A DNA stretch of 64,000 nt from Pseudomonadota bacterium. GTDB taxonomy: Bacteria; Pseudomonadota; Gammaproteobacteria; Steroidobacterales; Steroidobacteraceae. The notes beneath the pieces were generated by a model that worked only from the letters and a program-made list of their open reading frames with translations, searched no databases and was not told where the DNA came from. Below, piece by piece: positions 39,818 to 48,822 of the stretch (the stretch's first letter is position 1; each line of letters starts with the position of its first letter). The position numbers and the translations under genes are program-made. The DNA is taken from contig JAEWBG010000076.1 of NCBI GenBank assembly GCA_023391335.1, forward strand, positions 67,395 through 131,394, in the 5' to 3' direction.

Positions 39818-41941
39818 ATGGGCACGTCGATCAATCGTCGAGAGTTCTTGGTCTCCTCTGCGTCTGTGATTGGAGCGCTCGTTATCGCGGTCCATACGAC
39901 CAGCACATCGGCGGAACCGGGTCCCACACTGTTGGCTGGGTGGATCAAGATCGATTCAGATGGCTCGGTTACCTTTTTGGTGAACTCGACCGAAATGGGG
40001 CAGGGCGCGACATCGGCTCTCGCTCAGATCCTTGCAGACGAACTCGAGCTCGAGTGGGAACAAGTGCGCGTCGCAATGGCGCCCGTCGAGAAGGCGTACT
40101 ACGGAATGTGGGGAACGTATCAAACCGGCGGCAGCGGTTCGATCCGAGGCATGTTCGATCCGTTGAGACATGCCGGTGCTCTCGCACGAACTAAGCTCAT
40201 CATGGCGGCGGCGCAATCCTGGAACGTTCCCGCAGCCGAATGCACGGCCAATGCCGGTCGAGTGTTGGGCCCAGCAAAACAAAGTGCGAGTTACGGCGAG
40301 CTCGCAAGTCGTGCCGCAGCCCTCGCTGATCCAGCAACCGTCGTGCCGAAGCCGAGAGCTCAATGGCGTTTTATCGGCAAGTCCATGCGCCGCTTGGATA
40401 TGGAGGCGAAAACACAAGGCTCAGCAATTTACGGCATCGATGTGCGCTTGCCGAACATGCTGTGTGCCGCCGTGATGCACTGTCCGGCGTTCGGTGGAAA
40501 GCTCGCTTCCTTCGACGCCGCGGCAGCCGAACGCGTGGCCAACGGTGTGCGCATGCTCAATGTCAACGGCGCGTTGGTTGCAGTCGCGGCCGACTATTGG
40601 ACTGCTAGCCGCGCGTTGCAGTCGGCGAATCCGCACTGGACTGCGAGTTCAAATCCGCAGTTAGAATCGAGCGGAATTTCGCGGCGACTGCATGATCTGC
40701 TGAGCGAAGCGGGCAAGCTCTGGGTACCTGAAGGTGGAAAGGAACAAGACATTCGCGATGAACATGATGGCCGCATGCGCGCTGCGACCCGACACGTCGA
40801 GGCGACCTACGAAGCTCCGCTACTTGCGCATCAAACGATGGAGCCGATGAATGCCACCGCGCTGGTGCGTGACGGTCGTGCGGAGTTGTGGGTTCCGACT
40901 CAAGTGCAATCGGAAATGCGTGCGGCGGTTGCGAAAGCCCTCGACATTCCGCTCACCGCCGTCACCATCAACACCCCAGAATTAGGCGGCGGGTTCGGCA
41001 GACGATTGAAGGTCGACTACGGAGTGCAAGCGGCGCTCATCGCTCGTCATTTCGATGTGCCTGTGAAACTCATCTGGTCGCGCGAGGAAGATACTCAGCA
41101 CGGCTTCTATCGCCCAGCATCGGTGGCGCATCTGCGCGCAGGCTTGAAAAAAGACGGTGAGATCTGCGGCATGCGGACGCGAATTGCGTGCTTGGACGGC
41201 GATGAGCCGGTGGGAGGACTCGTCGGACAGTCTTATGCAATTCCCGGGACGATGACGACGTATGTGGGATGGAATCCTGGCGTGCCGCTCGGGGCGTGGC
41301 GATCCGTCGATGCTTCGCAGAATCTATTCTTCTTCGAGAGTTTCATCGACGAGCTTGCGTATGCTCGCAATCGCGATCCGCTGCAGATGCGTCGCGAATT
41401 GTTGTCGAGCGATGCTCGCGCACTTCGCGTGCTCAATGCCGCGGCCGCACTCGCCAACTGGGGCGACTCGCTGCCGAAGGGCAGAGGACGCGGGATTGCC
41501 TTTCTAAAAGGCTTTGGGTCCATGGCCGCCCAAGTCGCTGAAGTGTCGGTCGATGCGGATCGCGCACTTCGAGTTCACCAGATTTCGTGCGCCGTCGATT
41601 GCGGAACTGCAGTCAATCCCGATTCCGTTCGCGCTCAATTCGAAGGCGGCGCCATCTTTGGCTTGAGCGCTGCGCTGTGCGGCGAAATCACCCTTCGTGA
41701 TGGCAAGGTCGAACAAGGCAACTTCGATTCCGCACCCATCTTGCGCATCAATGAAGTGCCCGATGTTCGCGTGACGATCCTCGAAAGCCCAACAGAAAAA
41801 ATTGGCGGCATCGGCGAACCGCCCGTTCCACCGGTCGCGCCGGCAGTGGCGAATGCAATCTATGCTGCGTGTGGAATCCGAGTACGAAAGTTACCGATCA
41901 TTAAATCCGGATTCAAAATCGGCCGCAGGACGTATGCGTAA
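39818..41941 (+). CDS. Xanthine dehydrogenase-family molybdopterin-binding subunit (IorB-like)
   Basis: Large subunit of a periplasmic molybdenum hydroxylase of the isoquinoline 1-oxidoreductase type. A Tat signal (NRREFLVSSASVIGALVIA, residues 6-24) opens the protein, followed by two aldehyde-oxidase/xanthine-dehydrogenase-like molybdopterin domains (TEMGQGATSALAQILADELEL; ELGGGFGRRLKVDYGVQAAL, each quoted in part) and the catalytic glutamate region GGIGEPPVPP near the C-terminus. 707 residues is normal for this type. The iron-sulfur partner (IorA-like) and the electron-accepting cytochrome are not adjacent, so it must pair with subunits encoded elsewhere or be non-functional. GAGG precedes the ATG by eight bases. 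Confidence 0.9.
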   Translation: MGTSINRREFLVSSASVIGALVIAVHTTSTSAEPGPTLLAGWIKIDSDGSVTFLVNSTEMGQGATSALAQILADELELEWEQVRVAMAPVEKAYYGMWGTYQTGGSGSIRGMFDPLRHAGALARTKLIMAAAQSWNVPAAECTANAGRVLGPAKQSASYGELASRAAALADPATVVPKPRAQWRFIGKSMRRLDMEAKTQGSAIYGIDVRLPNMLCAAVMHCPAFGGKLASFDAAAAERVANGVRMLNVNGALVAVAADYWTASRALQSANPHWTASSNPQLESSGISRRLHDLLSEAGKLWVPEGGKEQDIRDEHDGRMRAATRHVEATYEAPLLAHQTMEPMNATALVRDGRAELWVPTQVQSEMRAAVAKALDIPLTAVTINTPELGGGFGRRLKVDYGVQAALIARHFDVPVKLIWSREEDTQHGFYRPASVAHLRAGLKKDGEICGMRTRIACLDGDEPVGGLVGQSYAIPGTMTTYVGWNPGVPLGAWRSVDASQNLFFFESFIDELAYARNRDPLQMRRELLSSDARALRVLNAAAALANWGDSLPKGRGRGIAFLKGFGSMAAQVAEVSVDADRALRVHQISCAVDCGTAVNPDSVRAQFEGGAIFGLSAALCGEITLRDGKVEQGNFDSAPILRINEVPDVRVTILESPTEKIGGIGEPPVPPVAPAVANAIYAACGIRVRKLPIIKSGFKIGRRTYA

Positions 41942-41956
41942 GGAGGAAGAGCGACG

Positions 41957-42200
41957 GGAAACGGGAAACGGGAAACGGGAAACGGGAAACGAGAAACGAG
42001 AGGGAAGTGCTTGTGCGCAAGCGAGCCGTCGGCAAGGTAGCCGCGCGGAAAATAGGAGCGCGGCAGGCAAGCTGACTTTCGTCAGCAGGCCGGAGGTCGA
42101 TCTGCGAGGTCGTGTGCGAGCAGCCCTATCCCTAACAGCCAAAAGAAAACCCCAGCCCGCGACCACGCCTCACGCCTCACACCTTCACTCATTTCTCATA
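41957..42200. repeat. AACGGGA array and GGCAAGC-type repeats
   Basis: Six tandem AACGGGA/AACGAGA units (41957-42003), then GCAAGCGAGCCGTCGGCAAGG and GGCAAGCTGACTTTCGTCAG (about 42014-42090), then CACGCCTCACGCCTCACACC (42163-42185). The rest of the spacer to 42422 shows no gene I can support. Confidence 0.75.
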
Positions 42201-42422
42201 TCGCCTGAGACGCAAACCTGCATGACAACGATGTCTTTCGCGCCTTACTGTTAAATCGGCCATTCAAGACCGAATCTACGCGTTCGTTGTCTGCACAACG
42301 AGACGCTCTTAAGGGCTGACTCTTGAAATCTCCATTGCTAGGATCCGCGCCGCAAGGGAGTAGGGGAACGCGCGATGCGAAGGTCTATTCGCATCGAATC
42401 TAAGAAACGTTGGGAGACAACC

Positions 42423-42857
42423 ATGAAGTTCAGGTCTTTCTTGAGCGCCACGATCGCGTCGACGGTCGCGCTGTCTGCAATGACTGCGTTTGCCGGGCCG
42501 AGGTATTCGCAACCTGCGGTCGTCATTACTAAGAATGCGGATGGTAGCGGCTATGTCGAGGGCACGTTGGGAGGCGTTCGCAACAGCTTCAATCGAATCG
42601 AAAGAATCTCGTGCGAAGTTCAGCGGAACGAATATTTCGACGCGAACGGCGTAGCAATAGGAGGTCTGACGGTCACCACGTGCCAGGCGCGAGATTCAAA
42701 GTCGCAAACTGTTTCGTGCTTTGCGTTCGACGAGTCGCTTGCCGATGCATTGAATGGTGTCGGAGATGATGGGCTGATCGGATTTCGGTTCAACTCGGGC
42801 GGTAACTGCACCAGTGTGACGTACTACGAGTCCTCATCATTGGCGGCGAAGAAATAG
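42423..42857 (+). CDS. Small exported protein of unknown function
   Basis: 144 residues with a clear signal peptide (MKFRSFLSATIASTVALSAM, cut after AFA). The mature part has three to four cysteines (IERISCEVQRN, TTCQARD, VSCFAF, GGNCTSV) and a sentence-like motif VVITKNADGSGYVEGTLGG shared with the next gene. I do not recognise the family. I chose ATG 42423, directly before the signal peptide, over an in-frame ATG at 42375. It probably forms a two-gene unit with the paralogue 21 bp downstream. Confidence 0.8.
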   Translation: MKFRSFLSATIASTVALSAMTAFAGPRYSQPAVVITKNADGSGYVEGTLGGVRNSFNRIERISCEVQRNEYFDANGVAIGGLTVTTCQARDSKSQTVSCFAFDESLADALNGVGDDGLIGFRFNSGGNCTSVTYYESSSLAAKK

Positions 42858-42878
42858 AGGCTCAAGCAGGAGAGAAAC

Positions 42879-43268
42879 ATGAAACAAACAGCATTAGCAC
42901 TCCTACTCGGCGTCCTCGCAGCGGTTGCAGCTTCCCAGGCACTTGCGGGATCAAGAATCCCGGGGCAACACGTGCTCGTTACGCTCAACGCGGACGGATC
43001 AGGCACCGCATCTGGCCAACTCGGCGCGATTTACAATGGTTCAGGGACCCAGGAATACATCGGTTGTCAGGTGAGCGTAGGCGGCGGCCTCTACTGCGTG
43101 GCTAGAAGCGAAAGTGGTACATGGGCAGCTTGCGGCGGGTCTGCATACTTGGCGAAGACGGTGAACACGATGTCGCATGATGCAATGGTAACTTTCTCGT
43201 GGACGTCGCGAGGACAATGCACTCTGATCAAAGTGCTGCACTCATCCGAGTTTGAACCGAAGCTCTGA
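42879..43268 (+). CDS. Small exported protein, paralogue of the preceding gene
   Basis: 129 residues; signal peptide MKQTALALLLGVLAAVAASQ, cut after ALA. It shares with its neighbour the motif VxxxNADGSGxxxGxLGxxxN and a similar cysteine layout (YIGCQVSV, LYCVARS, AACGGSAY, GQCTLI). The pair looks like a tandem duplication. AGGAG lies upstream of the ATG. Function unknown; cell-envelope or secreted. Confidence 0.8.
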   Translation: MKQTALALLLGVLAAVAASQALAGSRIPGQHVLVTLNADGSGTASGQLGAIYNGSGTQEYIGCQVSVGGGLYCVARSESGTWAACGGSAYLAKTVNTMSHDAMVTFSWTSRGQCTLIKVLHSSEFEPKL

Positions 43269-43329
43269 TGCCGATCGGTACGGCTGCGTCAATGCAGCCG
43301 TACTTCTTTTCCGCCCAGGTAATTTCACG

Positions 43330-43833
43330 ATGAAATTTCAACTTTCAGCGGTGGCCATCGCCAGTTGCGCCGTTGGTGTCGCGTTAGGTTATGTGTCCGG
43401 ATCGAAACAGCCTTCGACGGAGAACACGCAAACAGTTCAATCGCGCGTCGCTATGGTGCCGGCGACAAAGTGCGATTCCGCCATGCTCACTGCATTTGCG
43501 GATGAGGTGCGCAATGACGTTCGCGAGGAGCTGGCAAGCTTCAAGGCGTCACTGCCTGTGACCATGAGTCAAGCGAACGCCACAGAATCAACGAACGCGA
43601 AAGCGCGTCCTTCTGTCGAGCAAATCCAAGCGCAAGCATTGTCCGCCGAGCGTGCACGTGCGACTGTCGATGGAGCGATTGCGCGTCGGCAATGGACGCA
43701 GGCGGATGCCGACGCGTTGCGCGACGAAATTGGCACGATGTCGCAAGAACAGCGCAGTGCGGTGCTGAGCCGAATCGCCGTTGCGATCAATCAAGGACAG
43801 ATCATTCCTGAAACGGAGCGTGTGCCGTTTTAA
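43330..43833 (+). CDS. Membrane-anchored hypothetical protein
   Basis: 167 residues from ATG 43330. An N-terminal hydrophobic segment (LSAVAIASCAVGVALGYVSG) anchors it to the membrane or acts as a signal. The rest is soluble and Ala/Gln-rich with two helices, the last (WTQADADALRDEIGTMSQEQRSAVLSRIAVAIN, in part) resembling a helical hairpin. No family recognised. The frame continues upstream to 43252, overlapping the previous gene's end, but the signal-like segment argues for the later start. Confidence 0.65.
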   Translation: MKFQLSAVAIASCAVGVALGYVSGSKQPSTENTQTVQSRVAMVPATKCDSAMLTAFADEVRNDVREELASFKASLPVTMSQANATESTNAKARPSVEQIQAQALSAERARATVDGAIARRQWTQADADALRDEIGTMSQEQRSAVLSRIAVAINQGQIIPETERVPF

Positions 43834-43907
43834 TGGCTTCGCCCTGAAGACTTAGGAACTCCGCGGGGATGCTAGGGATACGGGTGAGAAAAGAACATGA
43901 AGAATCT

Positions 43908-44190
43908 CCACGGAGGACACGGAGAGCACGGAGATAGAGATCGATTCCTGCTAATCATCAGTCCGCAGTCATTTGTCCTCAGTCAGTCAAGGATTTCACA
44001 CGGAGGTCACTGAGGACGCGGAGATAAAAAGGCCGTCGGACTCGCGTAGTCGGGTGCTTAGCTCGTTCAGCTCCGCGTGTTTGGAGATAAGAACTCCACG
44101 CTACGCCGAGCACACGGCGGGTGAGCCCAAGTCTTGCTGGTCACCCGTCGCGCGTCACCCCTCACCCGTCACCCGCCGCTCGCCACTAGG
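43908..44190. repeat. CACGGAG arrays and CACCCGT arm
   Basis: Left units CACGGAGGACACGGAGAGCA (43910 on) and ACACGGAGGTCACTGAGGAC (44000 on), 9-bp period. Then CACCCGTCGCGCGTCACCCC and two more CACCCGTC units (44142-44185). The remaining part of the spacer (43834-44276) has no supported gene. Confidence 0.75.
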
Positions 44191-44276
44191 CAATTCCACC
44201 AGCTCGCAGCGCCTTGCGACTCTGTCAGATTCAGATCACGCTTCGGATCGTCAGCCGGAATGGTGATTGGGCTCCC

Positions 44277-45281
44277 ATGAAACGACTCGTTCTACTTTGC
44301 TTCGGCTGCATCGCGCTACTTGGAGTGGATCGGGCGGCTCGATCAAGTGACATCGCGGCGCTTGTCTTGGAAGCGAAGATTCCCCTCGGTAGCGTTCGCG
44401 GACGTATCGATCATCTTGCAGTCGATGTCCGGCGATCAAGGTTGTACGTTGCTGAGCTGGGCAATGACAGCATCGGCGTCGTCGACTTGAAGGACCGGAA
44501 ACTCGTTAGAACGCTGACGGGGTTCCGCGAACCGCAGGGCATTGCATTCGACTCAATCACCGATGCCGTGTTCATTGCGAATGGCGGCGACGGTACCGTA
44601 CGCAAGCTCTCCGCAAGCGATTGGAGTCAAATGGCGGAAATCGATCTCGGCGATGACGCAGACAATGTGCGTATCGATGGTCCCATGCATCGCGCGTTTG
44701 TCGGATATGGTGACGGTGCACTCGCGATGATCGACACCGCTTCATTCAAGCTCATGAGTTCCGTCAAGCTCCACGGACACCCAGAAAGTTTTCAGCTCGA
44801 GCCGGCCGGCCCGCGGATCTACATCAACATCCCCGATGCGCACACGATCGCCGTTGTCGATCGTGGTGCCGGGGAAGAGATCGCACGTTGGTCGACGCCG
44901 GGCATGAGCGCGAACTTCCCGATGGCGATCGACCAATCGAAGCAAACCGTCATTTCAGTGTTTAGAAGTCCGCCCGTCATGGCATCGTTCAACATGAAAG
45001 ATGCATCGACGGATATGGCACTACCAACGTGTGCCGATGCAGACGATGTGTTTCTCGATTCCAAGCGGCATCGCATTTACGTGGTATGCGGCGAAGGCGT
45101 CATCGATGTGTTTGCGGAACGGGGGCACACGTATTCGCTCGTGTCCAAGACGAAGACAGTGCCGGGTGCTCGCACCGGACTTTATTCAGCGGAATTGGAT
45201 CAGTTGTTCATCGCCGTTCGTGCAACCGCGAACGAACCTGCCGCCATATGGAGTTTCCGTCCGTCCGGCGCGATGGAGTAG
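44277..45281 (+). CDS. Secreted YVTN-type beta-propeller protein
   Basis: 334 residues with a signal peptide (MKRLVLLCFGCIALLGVDRA). The chain is made of repeated propeller blades with the pattern of YncE/YVTN proteins (IDHLAVDVRRSRLYVAELGN, EPQGIAFDSITDAVFIANGG, FQLEPAGPRIYINIPDAHTI, DDVFLDSKRHRIYVVCGEGV). Such proteins bind ligands or cell-surface partners; the exact role is unknown. Start chosen at the ATG of the signal peptide rather than the upstream in-frame ATG 44214. Confidence 0.82.
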   Translation: MKRLVLLCFGCIALLGVDRAARSSDIAALVLEAKIPLGSVRGRIDHLAVDVRRSRLYVAELGNDSIGVVDLKDRKLVRTLTGFREPQGIAFDSITDAVFIANGGDGTVRKLSASDWSQMAEIDLGDDADNVRIDGPMHRAFVGYGDGALAMIDTASFKLMSSVKLHGHPESFQLEPAGPRIYINIPDAHTIAVVDRGAGEEIARWSTPGMSANFPMAIDQSKQTVISVFRSPPVMASFNMKDASTDMALPTCADADDVFLDSKRHRIYVVCGEGVIDVFAERGHTYSLVSKTKTVPGARTGLYSAELDQLFIAVRATANEPAAIWSFRPSGAME

Positions 45282-45282
45282 G

Positions 45283-45358
45283 CAAGCCTTTCGGCAAGCA
45301 AGCCAGCGGCAAGCGAGCTGACTTCGTCAGCAGGCAAGCCTTGCGGCAGGCTAGAGGA
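45283..45358. repeat. GGCAAGC repeat array
   Basis: GGCAAGCCTTTCGGCAAGCA, AGCCAGCGGCAAGCGAGCTG, ACTTCGTCAGCAGGCAAGCC: tandem variants of GGCAAGC starting right after the stop of the propeller gene. The same family occurs at 42014-42090 and 48180-48490. Confidence 0.75.
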
Positions 45359-45404
45359 GAGCGATTCATTTTCTTTGTGCCTCAATGCCGATGAACTTGA
45401 CGTC

Positions 45405-45427
45405 TGAGGTCGCAAATTGCGACCTCA
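45405..45427 (+). terminator. Inverted repeat, possible terminator
   Basis: TGAGGTCGCAA-A-TTGCGACCTCA, a perfect 11-bp inverted repeat (a 9-bp stem with a short loop in RNA), about 125 bp after the propeller gene. No strong T tract. Confidence 0.4.
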
Positions 45428-45653
45428 AGTTGCGGCCGCCGGTGCAGGCGATGATTGGTCTTTAGATGTGCTCGAATCGGTCCTGCCGACTTAGCCAAGA
45501 AGCGCCTTTGATTTTCCGTTCGCAGTGAGCCTGTCGAACTGTTGCGCGTTTCTCTTCTACGCTCCCCTCCCTCGCACTGCGGGGCACTGCGGGGGAGGGC
45601 TAGAGAGGGGCAGCTACGAGATCCACAGCGTTGCACTGAAGCCTAAATTAAGA

Positions 45654-45745
45654 GATTGGACAGGATGAACAGGAGTGACAGGATGGCCGGAGCTAAGAGA
45701 TCTGTTCTTGGTTTCACACATCCTGTTCATCCCGTCAATCCTGTC
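45654..45745. repeat. ACAGGATG element, copy B
   Basis: Left arm GATTGGACAGGATGAACAGG and GTGACAGGATGG, loop core GGAGCTAAGAGATCTGTTCT, right arm CATCCTGTTCATCCCGTCAA and TCCTGTCC. Loop and arms match copy A at 30525-30599, so this is a true dispersed repeat. The rest of the 45282-45858 spacer has a GGGGAGGG-type hairpin near 45560-45612 and no supported gene. Confidence 0.82.
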
Positions 45746-45858
45746 CGGGTTCCTTCGCTTTCCCGACGACAAGGTCGTCCGTCATCGCATCGCATTGACA
45801 CTTCCTATCGCTCCGCATAGCGTCACGTCCGCTGCACGACAATAAAACAAGGTGCGAC

Positions 45859-47007
45859 GTGAAGTATCTTCCGCTCATCTGGGCAGGTCTCTGGCGCAGT
45901 CCAGCTCGCACCACGCTAACGTTCCTTTCCATCGCATGCGCCTTTTTGTTGATTGGCTCGCTCTACGGAGTTGGCGCGGGATTCGATCAGGCGCTTCATC
46001 GAGTGAACGCCAAGCGGCTTCGTGTCGGGAGTGCAGACTGGTCGAGAGCAATGCCTCTCGTCTATCGACAACGGATTCAGCAGATCCCGCATGTCGCTTC
46101 GACAATGATCGTCACGCAGATCGGCGGCTACTATCAGCAACCGGCGAATTGGCTGAACGTGAACGCAATCGGAGGCGATGTCGATCTCACGGTATTTGGT
46201 CCGGTTGCTCACGCGGACAAGTTGAAGTCAGCACTTGCAGGTAGCCGCATCGGCGTCGTCGTGGGTCGGAAACTCGCTCAGCGGTTTGGTTGGAGAGTAG
46301 GCGATCGCGTGCCGCTGATCTCTGGAACTCTGCGACACGATGGAAGCGGCGTTTGGGAGTTCGACGTCGTCGGCATATACGATGTGCCCAGCGCGCCGGA
46401 CACCGCCGAGCTTTTTATCTTCAACTACGAGTATCTGGAAGAATCTCGCGCAGGAGGTCAGGGCGTCACCAATCAGCTTTTTGTCGATACCGACAGCTCG
46501 GACCACAACCTCCAAGTAGCACGCGCAATCGACCAGCAATTCGCGATGTCCGATTTGCCGACTGCGACGCTGAGTGAGCGGGATTTTCAGCTCGCTGCGG
46601 CCACCGCGACCTTCGATTTCAGGATCGTGATTGCAACCGTCGGTATCGCATCGCTGCTTGGGCTTCTCATTGTGTCCGCCACCACCATGGCGCAATCAGT
46701 GAGGCAGCGACTCCACGAGCTGGCGCTCATGAAGGCATTAGGCTTTCTGCACGTTCGCATCGCCGGGGTGATTCTCGGAGAGGCTCTATGCCTCTCGGTC
46801 TCCGCTGCGATCGTCGGCTTGTCGATCTCGGTACTCGTTTACCCCAAAGTTGCTGCAATCGTCCAAGCACCCCAAATTCAAATGCCAGTGCACGTACCGT
46901 TGGTTTGTTTTGGCATTGCCGCTGTCGTTGCACTACTGAGTGCCGCGATGCCAATTGTGAGTCTCGAGAAATTGGCAGTCGCTCAGGCACTAACGCAACG
47001 CGCATGA
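45859..47007 (+). CDS. ABC transporter permease, FtsX/MacB type
   Basis: 382 residues with the FtsX/MacB layout: one N-terminal membrane helix (ARTTLTFLSIACAFLLIGSL), a periplasmic domain of about 200 residues, and three helices at the C-terminus (IVIATVGIASLLGLLIVSAT, ILGEALCLSVSAAIVGLSIS, FGIAAVVALLSAAMPI). These permeases act in lipoprotein or peptide export or in mechanotransmission, always with an ATPase. Here it pairs with a second permease that overlaps its stop, but no ATPase or membrane-fusion gene is in the window on either side. Confidence 0.85.
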   Translation: MKYLPLIWAGLWRSPARTTLTFLSIACAFLLIGSLYGVGAGFDQALHRVNAKRLRVGSADWSRAMPLVYRQRIQQIPHVASTMIVTQIGGYYQQPANWLNVNAIGGDVDLTVFGPVAHADKLKSALAGSRIGVVVGRKLAQRFGWRVGDRVPLISGTLRHDGSGVWEFDVVGIYDVPSAPDTAELFIFNYEYLEESRAGGQGVTNQLFVDTDSSDHNLQVARAIDQQFAMSDLPTATLSERDFQLAAATATFDFRIVIATVGIASLLGLLIVSATTMAQSVRQRLHELALMKALGFLHVRIAGVILGEALCLSVSAAIVGLSISVLVYPKVAAIVQAPQIQMPVHVPLVCFGIAAVVALLSAAMPIVSLEKLAVAQALTQRA

Positions 47008-48173
47008 ATACGGCAAAGCAACTGGCCGCTGTCGCGAAGCTCGGGATCAAAGGTTTCTCCGAGCGCATCGGGTCGAACTTGGTGGCGGCAAGCTGTGTCA
47101 CGCTCGCTGTCGCAGTGCTCGTCGGCACATTATCGCTGTCGCACAGCGTTCAGCGGGTGATCGAATCATCAAGTCGCCCCGATCGCGTCGTCCTCTTATC
47201 CGAAGGAATGCAGCTCGAAGAGCCAAGCGCGATTCCCCGAACGGCTCTGGCGGCGATCGAACAGTTACCTGGCATTCGTCGCACGGAGCAGGGCGCGCCG
47301 ATACTCTCTGCGGACGTGCTGATGCTGCCACCTTTCCGAGAACGCGATTCGCAGAAGCGTTCGGGCGTCGTCGTCCGCGGCGTGGGAGCAGAGAATGCAG
47401 CGCTGCGACCAGAGATCGAGATCGTTGAAGGTCGCACTTTTCGCACCGGCCTCAACGAAGTCATCGTTGGTCGACAAGCGCAGCAAAGGTTCGCCGGGCT
47501 CTCTGTAGGAGACACGATTAAGTTGCGCAGCACCCCGTTCAACGTAGTTGGGATATTCGAGGCCAACGGCACGGTGCGCGAATCGGAGATCCTGACCGAC
47601 GTGCAATCCATGTTCGCGGTTAGGCCTACTGCACGCTATTCATCGATCACTGTGTTGCTGGACTCCGCCGCGGCCGTGCCGAATTTCGTGAAAGCGGTGA
47701 ATGAGAACCCGGGGATAGAAGCTGTGGCTTTCAGTGAGCCTACGTATGCAGCGCAACGTGCGAAGGAGGCAACGCAGCTCATGGAACTCATGGCGTACTT
47801 AGTCGGCGCAATCATGGCTGCAGCCGCAACGTTTAGCGCAGCGAATGCAATGCTCAATCTCGTGCATGCAAGAAGAACGGAATTCGCAACCCTCCGCGCA
47901 ATTGGATTCGGTTCTACCGCTGTGGTCATCGCGATTTGTTTGGAAGCATTAGTGATTGCGGCCGTCGGGGCAGTGGTCGGAACAGCTATCGTGACGTTGA
48001 TCCTCGATGACCTGCCGTTCACCAGCCGAAGGGTTAGTACGGTATTGCTAATCGATCGAGATCTCATCGTCATCGGCGCAGTGTGGGCGTGCGGCATCGG
48101 CTTGATCGGCGCGCTGATGCCTGCGATTCATGCTGCTCGAATGCCGATCGTGTCGGCGTTGCGAGAGCGGTAG
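47004..48173 (+). CDS. ABC transporter permease, FtsX/MacB type (second)
   Basis: 389 residues from ATG 47004, which overlaps the stop of the first permease (ATGA). Same topology: N-terminal helix (LVAASCVTLAVAVLVGTLSL), periplasmic domain (ILSADVLMLPPFRER, VVGIFEANGTVRESEILTDV), then three helices (LMELMAYLVGAIMAAAATFS, VVIAICLEALVIAAVGAVVG, LIVIGAVWACGIGLIGALMP). Likely forms a heterodimer with its neighbour. The substrate cannot be read from the sequence. Confidence 0.85.
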   Translation: MNTAKQLAAVAKLGIKGFSERIGSNLVAASCVTLAVAVLVGTLSLSHSVQRVIESSSRPDRVVLLSEGMQLEEPSAIPRTALAAIEQLPGIRRTEQGAPILSADVLMLPPFRERDSQKRSGVVVRGVGAENAALRPEIEIVEGRTFRTGLNEVIVGRQAQQRFAGLSVGDTIKLRSTPFNVVGIFEANGTVRESEILTDVQSMFAVRPTARYSSITVLLDSAAAVPNFVKAVNENPGIEAVAFSEPTYAAQRAKEATQLMELMAYLVGAIMAAAATFSAANAMLNLVHARRTEFATLRAIGFGSTAVVIAICLEALVIAAVGAVVGTAIVTLILDDLPFTSRRVSTVLLIDRDLIVIGAVWACGIGLIGALMPAIHAARMPIVSALRER

Positions 48174-48179
48174 GCATTG

Positions 48180-48600
48180 ATCAAGAGGCGAGCCTATCGG
48201 CAGGGTAGCCACTGGCAAGGGAGCCGAGGGCAAGCAAGCTGACCCCGTCAGCAGGCCAGAAATTTCTCCTTCTCAGTCTGGCTTGCCTGCGCATGCTCGC
48301 TTGCCGATGAAATCGGCTCGCCTCTTTGCTCTGATCTGGCCTGCCGTTAGGCTTGCCTGTGTGAAGCGCTTGCCTGCGTACGCTCGCTTTCCGATGAAGT
48401 CGGCTCGCCTCTGCATTCCGTTCTGGCCTGCCGCTAGGCTACCTTGCGCAACGCGCTTCCCTGCGCATGCCACCTTGCCGATGAAATCGGCTCGCCTCTT
48501 TTCTGCACCTTCTGTCCCGACGCCAGTCCTTCACGACTGCATAGCAGTCCTTCCCGACGATAGTCCTTCTCGACCGCGAAGCGGTCCGCCATTTATCAAT
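48180..48600. repeat. GGCAAGC array, inverse copies and AGTCCTTC units
   Basis: GGCAAGC-type left units (48188-48262), then right units GCTTGCCTGCGCATGCTCGC repeated three times with about 90-bp spacing (about 48284, 48362, 48446), each followed by CCGATGAAATCGGCTCGCCT. Then CCAGTCCTTCACGACTGCAT, AGCAGTCCTTCCCGACGATA (48526-48590), related to 30640-30700. No protein gene is supported in 48174-48822; in-frame openings here are translations of the repeats. Confidence 0.78.
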
Positions 48601-48822
48601 TGCTATGTCAAAGTCATATTGACACCAGCAATCGATCACGCTTAGTTTCAACCGCAACAATAACCATCCGGCTTCAGTCCGGAGCAACAGCGGGTTTGAT
48701 ATGGAGATCGGCGATGGGATCGTCATTGGCGGGTTTCCGCCATCTTCTGGTTGCACGAGTCACCGCTCCCGCAAGTTCTCGTCTTCCTTGGCTGCATTCG
48801 TTCGTCTGAAAGGGGAAGAGCC

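Noticed and set aside
46788..47003. Upstream extension of the second permease
   Set aside because: The extra 72 codons lie inside the first permease gene in another frame and are Cys/Arg-rich, unlike a permease N-terminus.
48283..48645. Open frame of 120 codons in the repeat region after the permeases
   Set aside because: The translation consists of repeat units (RLPMKSARL occurring again and again); no protein signature.
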